In this document: positions 56,473-64,000 of the stretch, piece after piece
Position numbering within the stretch: the first letter of the stretch is position 1
Layout: each line of letters starts with the position of its first letter
Source of the DNA: CAWGYT01 sp963826795
GTDB lineage: Bacteria; Planctomycetota; Planctomycetia; Pirellulales; Pirellulaceae
Assembly (NCBI GenBank): GCA_963826795.1
Contig: CAWGYT010000020.1
Span: 248,001-312,000, forward strand
Direction: 5' to 3'
Length of the DNA stretch: 64,000 nucleotides
Notes under the pieces: model-generated
Told to the model about the DNA's origin: nothing
Database searches by the model: none
The model's input: the letters and a program-made list of their open reading frames with translations, nothing else
Position numbers and translations under genes: made by a program

Positions 56473-56489
56473 TCTTCCGGAAGCAAGCC

Positions 56490-56690
56490 GGCCCCTCGTC
56501 CGGCCCCTGATCGCCCCCTTATCGCCCCTATCGCCCCCTTATCGCCCCCTCATCCGGCCTTCGGCCACCTTCTCCCGCGTGGGGGAGAAGGGACATCGTC
56601 GTGGCAGCTCTCTCGGCCTCGGGAGAAGGGACATCGTCGTGGCAGGTCTCTCGGCCTCGGGAGAAGGGACATCGTCGTGGCAGCTCTCCC
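56490..56690. repeat. compound repeat region (ATCGCCCCC and 38-bp units)
   Basis: Two arrays. At about 56506-56556, (T)ATCGCCCCC(T) units repeat imperfectly. At 56583-56620, 56621-56658 and 56659-56690, units of GGGAGAAGGGACATCGTCGT then GGCAGCTCTCTCGGCCTC repeat two and a half times. The CTCATCCGGCCTTCGGCCAC segment between them is a widespread REP-like hairpin. The 366-bp gap between the tolC-like and DUF1080 genes holds little else. Confidence 0.75.
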
Positions 56691-56838
56691 GTGACGTCGG
56701 CAGCCGACTTGGATCTGCCCGCTTGAGACTTGACTCCGCCGGGATCACAATATGGGGCGTGCCCAGTCGTTGCGTGAATTGTCGCGCTACCGGCGGGGCG
56801 GGAGTCAGTCCAGCAATACACACGGAGCGAGTTGCATC

Positions 56839-57828
56839 ATGCGGAATTTGAATTGGTTGGTCGGCAGTGTCGTCGTGCTACTGCTTTTTCAGATTGCGCC
56901 GGGCTGGTCCCAGGACGACCACTCGAGCCAGGGTCGTGGCAATCCGGGCGGCATCGACTTTCAGATTCAGGGCGAGTACCAGGGCGATCTGGCGGTTGAT
57001 GAGTCCACCTGGGGCGTGCAGATTGTGGCAAACGGGGACGGCAAATTCCGCAGCGTGGGTTACTTCGGCGGCTTGCCCGGCGACGGCTGGACTCCAGGGG
57101 CCGAGAAGGTCGAGGCCGAGGGTCGACTGGAAGGGTCCGTCGCGGTTTTCGATGTGGGCGAGTTCGTCGCTCGGATCGATGGCAAGACTCTGAAAATCGA
57201 ATCGCTCGATGGCGAACAGCTCGGGGAACTCACGAAGGTCGTTCGCAAGAGCTCCACGTTGGGGGCAAAACCTCCGGAAGGCGCAGTCGTGTTGTTTGAT
57301 GGTTCCAGCGTCGAGGCCTGGGTCAACGGCAAACTGACGGATGACCACCTCCTGGCGGCCACCGGCGTGGAAACCAAGGAATCGTTTGGCGATCACTCGC
57401 TCCATGTCGAATTTCGCTTGCCCTTCATGCCCAAGGCGTCCGGGCAGGGACGCGGCAACAGTGGGGTCTATGTCCAGAGCCGCTACGAAATCCAGGTCTT
57501 GGACTCGTTCGGCCTCGAGGGACGCGACAATGAATGCGGCGGGATCTACTCGATCAGTCCTCCCGCCCTCAACATGTGCTACCCGCCGCTCACCTGGCAG
57601 ACCTACGATATCGACTTTCGAGCAGCCCGTTTTAACTCCCAGGGCGAAAAGACGGAGAACGCCAGGATTACCGTGCGGCATAACGGGGTCGTCATTCACG
57701 ACAACCGCGAGTTGCCACATCCCACACCGGGACGGCTTGGAACCGAAAGTGCCGACCCGGCCCCACTCTACTTGCAGGATCACGGCAATCCGGTCGTCTT
57801 CCGCAACATCTGGGTCGTGAAAAAGTAG
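56839..57828 (+). CDS. DUF1080 (3-keto-disaccharide hydrolase) domain protein
   Basis: 329 residues from the ATG at 56839, after CGGAG. A signal peptide (NWLVGSVVVLLLFQIAPGWS) is followed by an N-terminal beta-domain and then the DUF1080 lectin-like fold. Its signatures are VLFDGSSVEAWVN, SLHVEFRLPFMP, RGNSGVYVQSRYEIQVLDSF and DNECGGIYS. Members hydrolyse 3-keto-disaccharides or bind glycans outside the cell. The next gene begins 29 bp later in the same direction. Confidence 0.9.
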   Translation: MRNLNWLVGSVVVLLLFQIAPGWSQDDHSSQGRGNPGGIDFQIQGEYQGDLAVDESTWGVQIVANGDGKFRSVGYFGGLPGDGWTPGAEKVEAEGRLEGSVAVFDVGEFVARIDGKTLKIESLDGEQLGELTKVVRKSSTLGAKPPEGAVVLFDGSSVEAWVNGKLTDDHLLAATGVETKESFGDHSLHVEFRLPFMPKASGQGRGNSGVYVQSRYEIQVLDSFGLEGRDNECGGIYSISPPALNMCYPPLTWQTYDIDFRAARFNSQGEKTENARITVRHNGVVIHDNRELPHPTPGRLGTESADPAPLYLQDHGNPVVFRNIWVVKK

Positions 57829-57857
57829 TCGCTGATTCGCCTGCAGGAGCTGTTTCG

Positions 57858-60107
57858 ATGAAACGGTTGGTCACTTGTGTCACCTTCGTGTCACTCTTCC
57901 TGGGCGTCGGCGGTCTGGGGTTGCCCCGTGTCGGGAAGGCTCAATCGAACGAGCCGCCAGTCGACTTGAAAGTGCTGACACCGGGCGAGCCTTCGCGCGA
58001 CACGCGGCTGCAACCGCTCAAGGATCTGGATGGATACTTCCCGTTCCAGGGAAGTTCCTCTCCGGCGGCTTGGACGGCCCGTGCGGAACGCCGGCGACAA
58101 GCGCTGCAAGTGGCACTCGGACTCTGGCCCTTGCCGACGCCCGGCCCCCTGAATGCCGTCGTTCACGGAAAGCAGGCGTTCGGTGACTATACGATCGAAA
58201 AGGTCTATTTTGAAAGCCTGCCGGGTTTCTATGTGACCGGGAATCTCTACCGGCCGGTCAACGCCACGGGGCGACGGCCCGCCGTGCTTTCACCTCATGG
58301 ACATTTCCCCGACGGACGGTTCGGCGATCAAGGCGTCGACCAGGTCCGTCGACAGATCGTGGTGGGTGCCGAGCGATTCGAGGAGGGCGGACGAAACCAG
58401 CTGCAAGCGCGCTGCGTCCAGCTGGCCAGGATGGGCTGTATCGCCTTTCTGTACGACATGATCGGCTACTGCGACAGCACGCAGATCTCCTATGATCTGG
58501 CTCACCGCTTCGCCACGCAGAGGCCCGAGATGATCGATATCCACCGCTGGGGCTTCTTCAGTCCGCAGGCCGAATCGATGTTGCAGAGCATCATGGGACT
58601 GCAGACCTACAACTCGATCCGAGCGCTCGACTGGATCTCCGAGTTGCCTGACGTGGATCCCGAACGGATCGCGGTCACCGGGGCCAGCGGAGGCGGCACG
58701 CAGACGTTCATTCTCGGTGCGATCGATCCGAGGCCTGCCGTCCTGGTGCCCGCCGTGATGGTGTCGACCGCGATGCAGGGAGGTTGCACTTGCGAGAACG
58801 CCAGCTTGCTGCGGATCGGGGTCGGCAACGTCGATTTCGCCGCCCTGATCGCTCCCCGTCCGCTCTGCCTGATTTCGGCCGATGACTGGACCCGCGAGAT
58901 GCCCACCAAGGGATTTCCCGAGTTGCGGCAGCATTACCAGATGCTGGGCGTTGCCGACCGGTTGGAACACCATCCGTTCCTCCAATTCGGTCACAACTAC
59001 AACTACGTCAGTCGTTCGGCGATGTATCAATTCATGAACCACCATTTAGGGCTCGGCCTGCCCGAGCCTGTGGTGGAAGAGGACTACCCGCGACTGACGC
59101 GCGCTGAGCTGTCGGTCTGGGACGAAGCGCATCCTCGCCCCGAGGGAGGGCCGGAATTCGAGCGGCAATTGCTGCAGACCTGGGCCCGGGACTCCCGGCA
59201 GCAGCTGGACCGGGCGCGGCCCCGAGATGCCGAGTCGCTGGGGCGTTACCGCGAGCTGGTTCAACCGGCCTTCGACGCCATCTTCCATCGCCATTTGCCG
59301 GCCGCCGATCGGCTGGAATACACCGAGCATCGAAAGTTCGACCTGGGCGCGTACGCGGGCGTCGTGGGTATCCTGCGCCATCGCCCCGAACCACCAGAGA
59401 CCGGTCGGCCTGAACAGCTCGAAGAACTGCCAGTGGTCGGCTTGTTTCCTCACGGTTGGAACTTCGGTCCCGTCGCGATCTGGCTCGACCCCGCCGGCAA
59501 ATCGTCCCTGTTCAACGGCGGACAACCCCGGGCGGAAGTCCGCCAACTGCTTGATGCGGGAGCGGCCGTCGTGGGGGTGGATCTGATGGAGCAAGGCGAG
59601 CTTCGCAGTCAGCAGGGCGATCTGCTTGAAACCCGTCGCGTCAAGAACTCGCGCGAAGCGGCCGCCTACACCTTCGGCTACAACGACCCGCTCTTCGTGC
59701 AACGCGTGCACGATGTGCTGTCGGTCATCGGGTTTGCAGTCCATCATCCCGGCTCGCCCTCACAGATCTGGTTAGTCGGCCTCAACGGTGCCGGTCCCTG
59801 GGCCGCCGCGGCTCGCGCTCAGGCCGAAGGCCGCGTGGACCGGTTGGCCGTCGATACGCAAGGCTTCCGGTTTCTGAACGTCGCGGACATTCGAGACCCG
59901 TATTTCCTGCCAGGCGGCGCAAAATACGACGATCTGATCGGCCTGTTGACCCTGGCCGCACCCCAGCGGCTGTGGCTTCAGGGCGAGCAAGGACCGGACC
60001 TGGAACAACTGCGCGAAGCGTATCGGGTCGCGGGTGATCCTCAGGCCTTGAGCGTCGCCGAACCCGATGATTCCGCCGTCTCGTGGCTGCTCGAGAAAGC
60101 TCGATGA
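57858..60107 (+). CDS. large exported alpha/beta-hydrolase (acetyl xylan esterase-like)
   Basis: 749 residues after CAGGAG. A signal peptide (TCVTFVSLFLGVGGLGLP) precedes an alpha/beta-hydrolase domain with oxyanion region VLSPHGHFPDG, nucleophile elbow GASGGGTQT, a possible acid in ISADDWTREM and His in LQFGHNYNYVSR. A second region resembles another hydrolase-like fold (VVGLFPHGWNFGPVAIWLD ... VVGVDLMEQGEL ... IWLVGLNGAGPWAAAAR), where Ser is replaced by Asn-Gly-Ala, so it may be inactive. Likely a glycan deacetylase or acyl esterase working with the DUF1080 protein encoded 29 bp upstream. Confidence 0.8.
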   Translation: MKRLVTCVTFVSLFLGVGGLGLPRVGKAQSNEPPVDLKVLTPGEPSRDTRLQPLKDLDGYFPFQGSSSPAAWTARAERRRQALQVALGLWPLPTPGPLNAVVHGKQAFGDYTIEKVYFESLPGFYVTGNLYRPVNATGRRPAVLSPHGHFPDGRFGDQGVDQVRRQIVVGAERFEEGGRNQLQARCVQLARMGCIAFLYDMIGYCDSTQISYDLAHRFATQRPEMIDIHRWGFFSPQAESMLQSIMGLQTYNSIRALDWISELPDVDPERIAVTGASGGGTQTFILGAIDPRPAVLVPAVMVSTAMQGGCTCENASLLRIGVGNVDFAALIAPRPLCLISADDWTREMPTKGFPELRQHYQMLGVADRLEHHPFLQFGHNYNYVSRSAMYQFMNHHLGLGLPEPVVEEDYPRLTRAELSVWDEAHPRPEGGPEFERQLLQTWARDSRQQLDRARPRDAESLGRYRELVQPAFDAIFHRHLPAADRLEYTEHRKFDLGAYAGVVGILRHRPEPPETGRPEQLEELPVVGLFPHGWNFGPVAIWLDPAGKSSLFNGGQPRAEVRQLLDAGAAVVGVDLMEQGELRSQQGDLLETRRVKNSREAAAYTFGYNDPLFVQRVHDVLSVIGFAVHHPGSPSQIWLVGLNGAGPWAAAARAQAEGRVDRLAVDTQGFRFLNVADIRDPYFLPGGAKYDDLIGLLTLAAPQRLWLQGEQGPDLEQLREAYRVAGDPQALSVAEPDDSAVSWLLEKAR

Positions 60108-60300
60108 AGCGCGGTCGTTGAACCGCATGGCCGAGAAACGCTCAGCCGTCCGTTCACGGGGCGCGGAGTTCAAAGATCGGCGGCGGGTTGAGCGGATCGA
60201 CCGGGTCGGGGGTCGATCCAGGGCGTTGCGTTTGAGGGGTCGCCAGCGGCTGCCCGGAGGTTCGCGAGTCAACCGAACTCGGCCGACAATCGAGGGTCGC
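60108..60300. other. intergenic DNA between convergent genes
   Basis: About 190 bp between the esterase stop and the end of a small minus-strand gene. Low-scoring frames on both strands; no structure recognised. Confidence 0.35.
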
Positions 60301-60408
60301 TCACGTGGAGCCCCCGCCAGGTCCTCCGAACCATAACTGAACGCCACACCAGAGGGCGAAAAACGCCAGGAACCACCCTGTCTCGGATTTTTTATGCGAC
60401 GAACTCAT
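60301..60408 (-). CDS. small single-helix membrane peptide
   Basis: A 35-codon frame from the ATG at 60408, 9 bases after AGGGGACG. It has a charged start (MSSSHKKSET), one hydrophobic helix (GWFLAFFALWCGVQLWFGG) and a Gly-Gly-Ser-Thr tail. A coherent membrane peptide with a ribosome site favours reality, but it is short. No family recognised. Confidence 0.45.
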   Translation of the reverse strand: MSSSHKKSETGWFLAFFALWCGVQLWFGGPGGGST

Positions 60409-60450
60409 CAGGCGTCCCCTGGCAACGACCGGCGAGCGAGCGACGGGAGG

Positions 60451-60478
60451 TGAGTGAGTGAGTGAGTGAGTGAGTGAG
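60451..60478. repeat. tetranucleotide microsatellite (TGAG)7
   Basis: Seven exact TGAG units in the divergent space, 65 bp before cutC and 42 bp before the small membrane peptide. Such tracts slip readily and can alter promoter spacing. Confidence 0.9.
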
Positions 60479-60543
60479 TTTCCAGCAGCTGCCACTATTG
60501 TAGCGGGGCACCTCGGCCCGGCGAATCCGACGCGGAGCCCTCG

Positions 60544-61347
60544 ATGACCCATTCCACGCCAGCCACTCGCCCGCTGACGCTTGAGGTCTGCATTGATTCG
60601 GTCGAGGGCGCGATCGCGGCGGAACAGGGTGGCGCGGATCGCGTCGAGCTGTGTGCCAACCTGCTGGAAGGTGGTACCACGCCCAGCGCAGGCATGATTC
60701 GCTGCGTTCTGCAAGCGACATGTCTGCCCGTGATGGTCATGATTCGACCGCGAGGCGGACACTTTTGCTTTACTGCTCAAGAGCATGGAGTGATGCGAGC
60801 CGAGGCCGAGATGGTCCTTAACCAGCCCGTGGGGGGCATTGTGATCGGGGCGCTGACCGACGCCGGTGAGATCGACCAGCCGAACTGCCGTGCCCTGATC
60901 CATCTCGCCGCCGGACGAAGCGTGACGTTCCACCGTGCGTTTGACCAAGTCGCCGATCCTCACCGCGGCCTGGAGACGCTGGTGGACCTGGGCGTTGATC
61001 GAGTGCTCACGTCAGGTCAGGCACCGTCGGCGGAGGCAGGGCTGGCGCGGCTCCGCGAACTGGCGGCGGCCGCCTCGGGACGGCTTTCGATCATGCCCGG
61101 CTGCGGTGTCCGAGCAACCAACGTGAGTTTGATCCTGCAGCGGACTGGGGCCCACGAGATTCATTTCAGCGCCGGCCGCACGATCGCCCGGCCGGTCAGC
61201 TTTTGGCGGCCTGAAGTGCCGATGACCGCCGCGACCACGCTGGGCGACCTCGACCGCCGCGTGACATCGCTCGCGGAAGTTCAAGCGATTTGCCGAGCCG
61301 CTCGTGGGGACCAAGCGGAGCGCGAACGGGATCCGCTGGATTCGTGA
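60544..61347 (+). CDS. cutC: copper homeostasis protein CutC
   Basis: 267 residues, a TIM-barrel CutC: LEVCIDSVEGAIAAEQGGADRVELCANLLEGGTTPS, VMIRPRGGHFC, VIGALTDAGEID, VTFHRAFDQV, RVLTSGQAPSAEAG, MPGCGVRATN. It takes part in copper tolerance in some bacteria, though its chemistry is unsettled. The C-terminal 20 residues are charged and not conserved. The following gene starts after about 125 bp. Confidence 0.93.
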   Translation: MTHSTPATRPLTLEVCIDSVEGAIAAEQGGADRVELCANLLEGGTTPSAGMIRCVLQATCLPVMVMIRPRGGHFCFTAQEHGVMRAEAEMVLNQPVGGIVIGALTDAGEIDQPNCRALIHLAAGRSVTFHRAFDQVADPHRGLETLVDLGVDRVLTSGQAPSAEAGLARLRELAAAASGRLSIMPGCGVRATNVSLILQRTGAHEIHFSAGRTIARPVSFWRPEVPMTAATTLGDLDRRVTSLAEVQAICRAARGDQAERERDPLDS

Positions 61348-61472
61348 AATTCGGATTTCTTGCGCGGGGTTTTCTCCTGCGACCTCCCGCGAAGGGCAAG
61401 CTTTCCAGCCGGCTACCTTACGACGCGGCTTGCGTTATACTGTCGGTTTTCTCGTCGGGAGGTCGCGTACGA

Positions 61473-62720
61473 ATGGTTCGAGTTCAGACTCTCTTGTGCG
61501 TCGCGCTGGTCGTGGGCATCATCGCTGGTCGCACCCAGGCCGCCGACAACTGGCCGAATTGGCGAGGACCTGACGGCAACGGGGTTGCCCCGAGCGGGGA
61601 CTATCCGATTTCTTGGGGGCCGGAAGAGAATCTTCGGTGGAGTGTGCCCATGCCGGGCCACGCGGGATCGACGCCCATCGTGTGGAACGATCAGATCTTC
61701 GTCACGTCCACCAAGGACGGTCAAAATGTCGCGCTGTGCTTCAACTGGGACGGCAAGCTGCAGTGGGAAGTTGCGTTGGGCGACGAACGACCTGGGAAGC
61801 ACAAGAAGGCGAGCGGCAGCAATTCGTCGCCGGTAACGGACGGACAGCGGGTCTTCACGTACTTCAAGAGCGGCGACCTGGCGGGTCTGGACCTGGACGG
61901 CAGCGTGCTCTGGAAAAGGAACCTGCAGGACGAACTCGCGGAAGACACGTTGTGGTGGGATCTCGGGACATCGCCCGTGTTGACGCGAGATCACGTCGTG
62001 GTCGCTTGTGTGCAGAGCGGTCCCTCGTATCTCGCTGCCTTCGAGAAGCAGACGGGCGAGCTGGCGTGGAAAGTCGACCGGATACTCGACGCGCCGGAAG
62101 AGGCGAACCAGACGTATGCGACGCCGCTTGTCATCGAACATGGCGGAGAACAAATGCTCGTGGTCTTGGGTGCCGACCACGTGACCGCGCATTCAGCCCG
62201 GGACGGGAAGGAACTTTGGCGATTGGGCGGATTCAATCCCGAGCAGAACGGGTATTTTCGTTCGATCGCCTCGCCAGTCGAATGTGATGGAATCATCGTT
62301 GCCCCATACGCGCGGGGGACCACGCTGACGGCGATTTCGCTCGACGGCAAGCTGCTATGGCGTGACGACACGATCTCGTCCGATGTCCCGACGCCGGCGG
62401 CCATCGATGGCAAAGTTTACGTCTGCAGCGACAAGGGACGCTTGGCCTGCCTGGATCTGAAAACGGGCCGCGAGCTGTGGAGCGTTGAGACCGGCAAGAA
62501 TCGAAACGTGTTTAGCAGTTCACCCATCCTGGCGGGAAAGCATGCCTACCTGACGCGAGAAGATGGGACGGTCTTTGTCGTCGACACCACCGAGGGCCAC
62601 CAGGCCGTCGCCGCCGTCAACGAGATGAAGGATTTTACGGTTGCCACGCCGGTTTTTGCCAAGGGCAAGATCCTGCTGAGGACCGCAGGCCATCTGTTTT
62701 GTATCGGCCAGTCGGACTGA
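61473..62720 (+). CDS. exported PQQ-like beta-propeller repeat protein
   Basis: 415 residues; the ATG at 61473 follows GGGAGGT. A signal peptide (LLCVALVVGIIAGRTQA) precedes NWPNWRGPDGNGVAP, the entry motif of planctomycete PQQ-like propellers. About seven WD/PQQ-type blades follow (DGKLQWEVALG, DGSVLWKRNL, TGELAWKVDR, DGKELWRLGG, DGKLLWRDDT, TGRELWSVET). No calcium/PQQ active-site motif is obvious, so it may be a scaffold or binding protein rather than a dehydrogenase. Confidence 0.88.
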   Translation: MVRVQTLLCVALVVGIIAGRTQAADNWPNWRGPDGNGVAPSGDYPISWGPEENLRWSVPMPGHAGSTPIVWNDQIFVTSTKDGQNVALCFNWDGKLQWEVALGDERPGKHKKASGSNSSPVTDGQRVFTYFKSGDLAGLDLDGSVLWKRNLQDELAEDTLWWDLGTSPVLTRDHVVVACVQSGPSYLAAFEKQTGELAWKVDRILDAPEEANQTYATPLVIEHGGEQMLVVLGADHVTAHSARDGKELWRLGGFNPEQNGYFRSIASPVECDGIIVAPYARGTTLTAISLDGKLLWRDDTISSDVPTPAAIDGKVYVCSDKGRLACLDLKTGRELWSVETGKNRNVFSSSPILAGKHAYLTREDGTVFVVDTTEGHQAVAAVNEMKDFTVATPVFAKGKILLRTAGHLFCIGQSD

Positions 62721-62795
62721 TTGGCCCCAGCGGCTCAGTTGCTGCCCATGGCTGAATCTCGGACATTCGCTTTCGACAAGGAAACGAGGTAAATC

Positions 62796-63737
62796 ATGTC
62801 GCGGGGAAAGACCTTTGACAGTGTCACGAAAACCATTGGCGAGACGCCGATGATCCGGATCAACCGCCTGGTCCCGCCGGATCATGCGACGGTTTTCGCG
62901 AAGTGCGAATTTTTTCAACCGCTCAATAGCGTCAAGGATCGAATTGGCGTCGCCATGGTCGAAGCGGCGGAGAAAAGCGGTTTGCTCAACGCCGAGTCGC
63001 ACATCATCGAGCCGACGAGCGGCAACACGGGGATCGCATTGGCATTCGTTTGCGCGGCCAAAGGCTACCGATTGACTTTGACGATGCCCGAGTCGATGTC
63101 GCTTGAGCGACGCGCGCTGCTGCGCGCGATGGGTGCCAATCTGGTGCTCACACCGGCCGCGGAGGGCATGAAGGGAGCGATCAACACAGCGGCCGAGATG
63201 GTTGAAAAAGACCCGAACGGCTGGATGCCGCAGCAATTCGAGAATCCCGCCAATCCGGCGATCCATGAAGCCACGACCGGGCCGGAGATTTGGGAAGACA
63301 GCGGGGGACAGATTGATGCCATCGTCGCCGGCGTCGGAACGGGAGGCACGATCACGGGCGTGAGCCGTTACTTGAAGGCCAAGAACCCCGCGTTTCGGGC
63401 GATCGCCGTCGAGCCGGCCACGTCGCCCGTGATCAGCGGCGGTCAACCTGGCAAGCACCGGATTCAGGGCATCGGGGCCGGTTTCGTCCCGAAGAATCTG
63501 GATACCTCGCTGGTCGACGAAGTGATCACGGTCGACGACGAGCAGGCCTTCGAGTGGGGGCGTCGCCTGGCCAGCCAAGAGGGCATCATGGCGGGGATCA
63601 GCAGCGGAGCCAATCTCTGCGCCGCGGCCCAGGTGGCGGCGCGTCCTGAGTTTCAGGGCAAGCGGATCGTGACGATCATGTGCAGCCTGGGCGAACGCTA
63701 TCTGTCCACGCCGCTGTTCGGTGGATTGACCGGCTGA
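62796..63737 (+). CDS. cysK: cysteine synthase A
   Basis: 313 residues. PLP lysine in QPLNSVKDRIG, substrate loop EPTSGNTGIALA, phosphate loop VGTGGTITGV, and terminal SSGANLCAAAQVA, as in O-acetylserine sulfhydrylase. It makes cysteine from O-acetylserine and sulfide. The last 40 bp overlap the partial minus-strand gene that converges on it. Confidence 0.95.
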   Translation: MSRGKTFDSVTKTIGETPMIRINRLVPPDHATVFAKCEFFQPLNSVKDRIGVAMVEAAEKSGLLNAESHIIEPTSGNTGIALAFVCAAKGYRLTLTMPESMSLERRALLRAMGANLVLTPAAEGMKGAINTAAEMVEKDPNGWMPQQFENPANPAIHEATTGPEIWEDSGGQIDAIVAGVGTGGTITGVSRYLKAKNPAFRAIAVEPATSPVISGGQPGKHRIQGIGAGFVPKNLDTSLVDEVITVDDEQAFEWGRRLASQEGIMAGISSGANLCAAAQVAARPEFQGKRIVTIMCSLGERYLSTPLFGGLTG

Positions 63738-64000
63738 GCCGGCAAGTCGGGCGTCGCGCCGGCCGCCAACTCGAGCCGCTCGTGGAACCACTGCAGCCAA
63801 TCGGCGTCGGGGACACCGTAGGGGCGAAACTTTTCGGCCAAGCCGCGGTCGTGATCGTACAAGATCGCGCGGTAAGCGCCCAAGTGGCTGGCGCTGGCCG
63901 AATCCATCAGGTGGCTGGAATCGACGGCACTCATTTGGAAGAGTATGCGCTGCCCGAAATCGCGGAGCGTCTGTCGCTCGAGCCAACGCGACAGCGTGTG
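63698..64000 (-). CDS. partial protein of unknown function (5' end beyond window)
   Basis: The minus frame is open from the TAG at 63698-63700 to the window edge and beyond, 100 codons visible. An ATG at 63934 exists but sensible sequence (LSRWLERQTLRDFGQRILFQ) continues upstream of it. The visible part has SHLGAYRAILYDHDRGLAE and DADWLQWFHERLELA, mostly helical. I do not recognise the family. It overlaps cysK by 40 bp, which is unusual and may mean the real stop is displaced. Confidence 0.5.
   Translation of the reverse strand, partial: HTLSRWLERQTLRDFGQRILFQMSAVDSSHLMDSASASHLGAYRAILYDHDRGLAEKFRPYGVPDADWLQWFHERLELAAGATPDLPAQPVNPPNSGVDR

Overview
The window is G+C-rich, densely coded bacterial chromosome. 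It most likely comes from a planctomycete of the Pirellulales/Planctomycetales type. The evidence is a set of features typical of that phylum: secreted proteins ending in PEP-CTERM sorting signals, dockerin-like EF-hand repeats, a DUF1080 (3-keto-disaccharide hydrolase) protein, a PQQ-like beta-propeller, a GH88 unsaturated glucuronyl hydrolase, a Tat-exported sugar isomerase-like protein, and intergenic palindromes of the GGGAGGGCGAGGCTCC and GGGGTCAGGTCCC kinds. No tRNA, rRNA, CRISPR array, prophage or complete insertion sequence was recognised.

Layout. 0-12.3 kb: a class V aminotransferase cut by the window edge, alkaline phosphatase, a LamG/PEP-CTERM protein, GH88 hydrolase, glutamine-dependent NAD synthetase, a GGQ release-factor-like protein, a dockerin/PEP-CTERM protein whose signal peptide contains a 15-bp minisatellite, and a membrane transporter-like protein fused in frame to a short-chain dehydrogenase. 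12.5-20.2 kb: HD-domain and DUF309 proteins with overlapping stop and start, ThiS-ThiG, a zinc-ribbon membrane protein, a DinG-like helicase with two compensating frameshifts, and HisF. 20.3-24.7 kb: a co-directional group with a PilT-like ATPase, a membrane-anchored GspE-like protein lacking the Walker lysine, and two membrane proteins. 24.8-29 kb: DUF2007, MaoC, a structured intergenic region with a terminator, a small membrane protein, a tandem universal stress protein, a palindromic MITE-like element, and a TIM-barrel protein. 29.2-34.1 kb: one 1603-residue protein joining an SbcD/YhaO-like domain without its metal ligands to an SbcC/YhaN-like ATPase with membrane segments. 34.3-41.8 kb: an 894-residue secreted protein, a GT39 glycosyltransferase, PAP2 phosphatase, a frameshifted Gfo/Idh/MocA oxidoreductase and a response regulator. 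42.6-48.2 kb: a PrkA-YeaH(DUF444)-SpoVR stress cluster with two small extra genes. 48.5-64 kb: HemQ, a YdjY-like protein, a 586-residue unknown, YggS-DUF167, a TolC-like lipoprotein, DUF1080, a large esterase, CutC, a beta-propeller, CysK and a partial gene.

Several genes are split by single-base indels although family sequence continues cleanly in the next frame: prkA (about nine), spoVR, the small gene between them, dinG, the Gfo/Idh gene and the tolC-like gene. This looks more like assembly or sequencing error than decay, because the displaced frames are free of stops and conserved.

The strongest candidates for something new are the fused pseudo-SbcD/membrane SbcC protein, the PilT plus pseudo-GspE group, the repeat-expanded signal peptide, and a structured, terminator-ended intergenic region near 26 kb.
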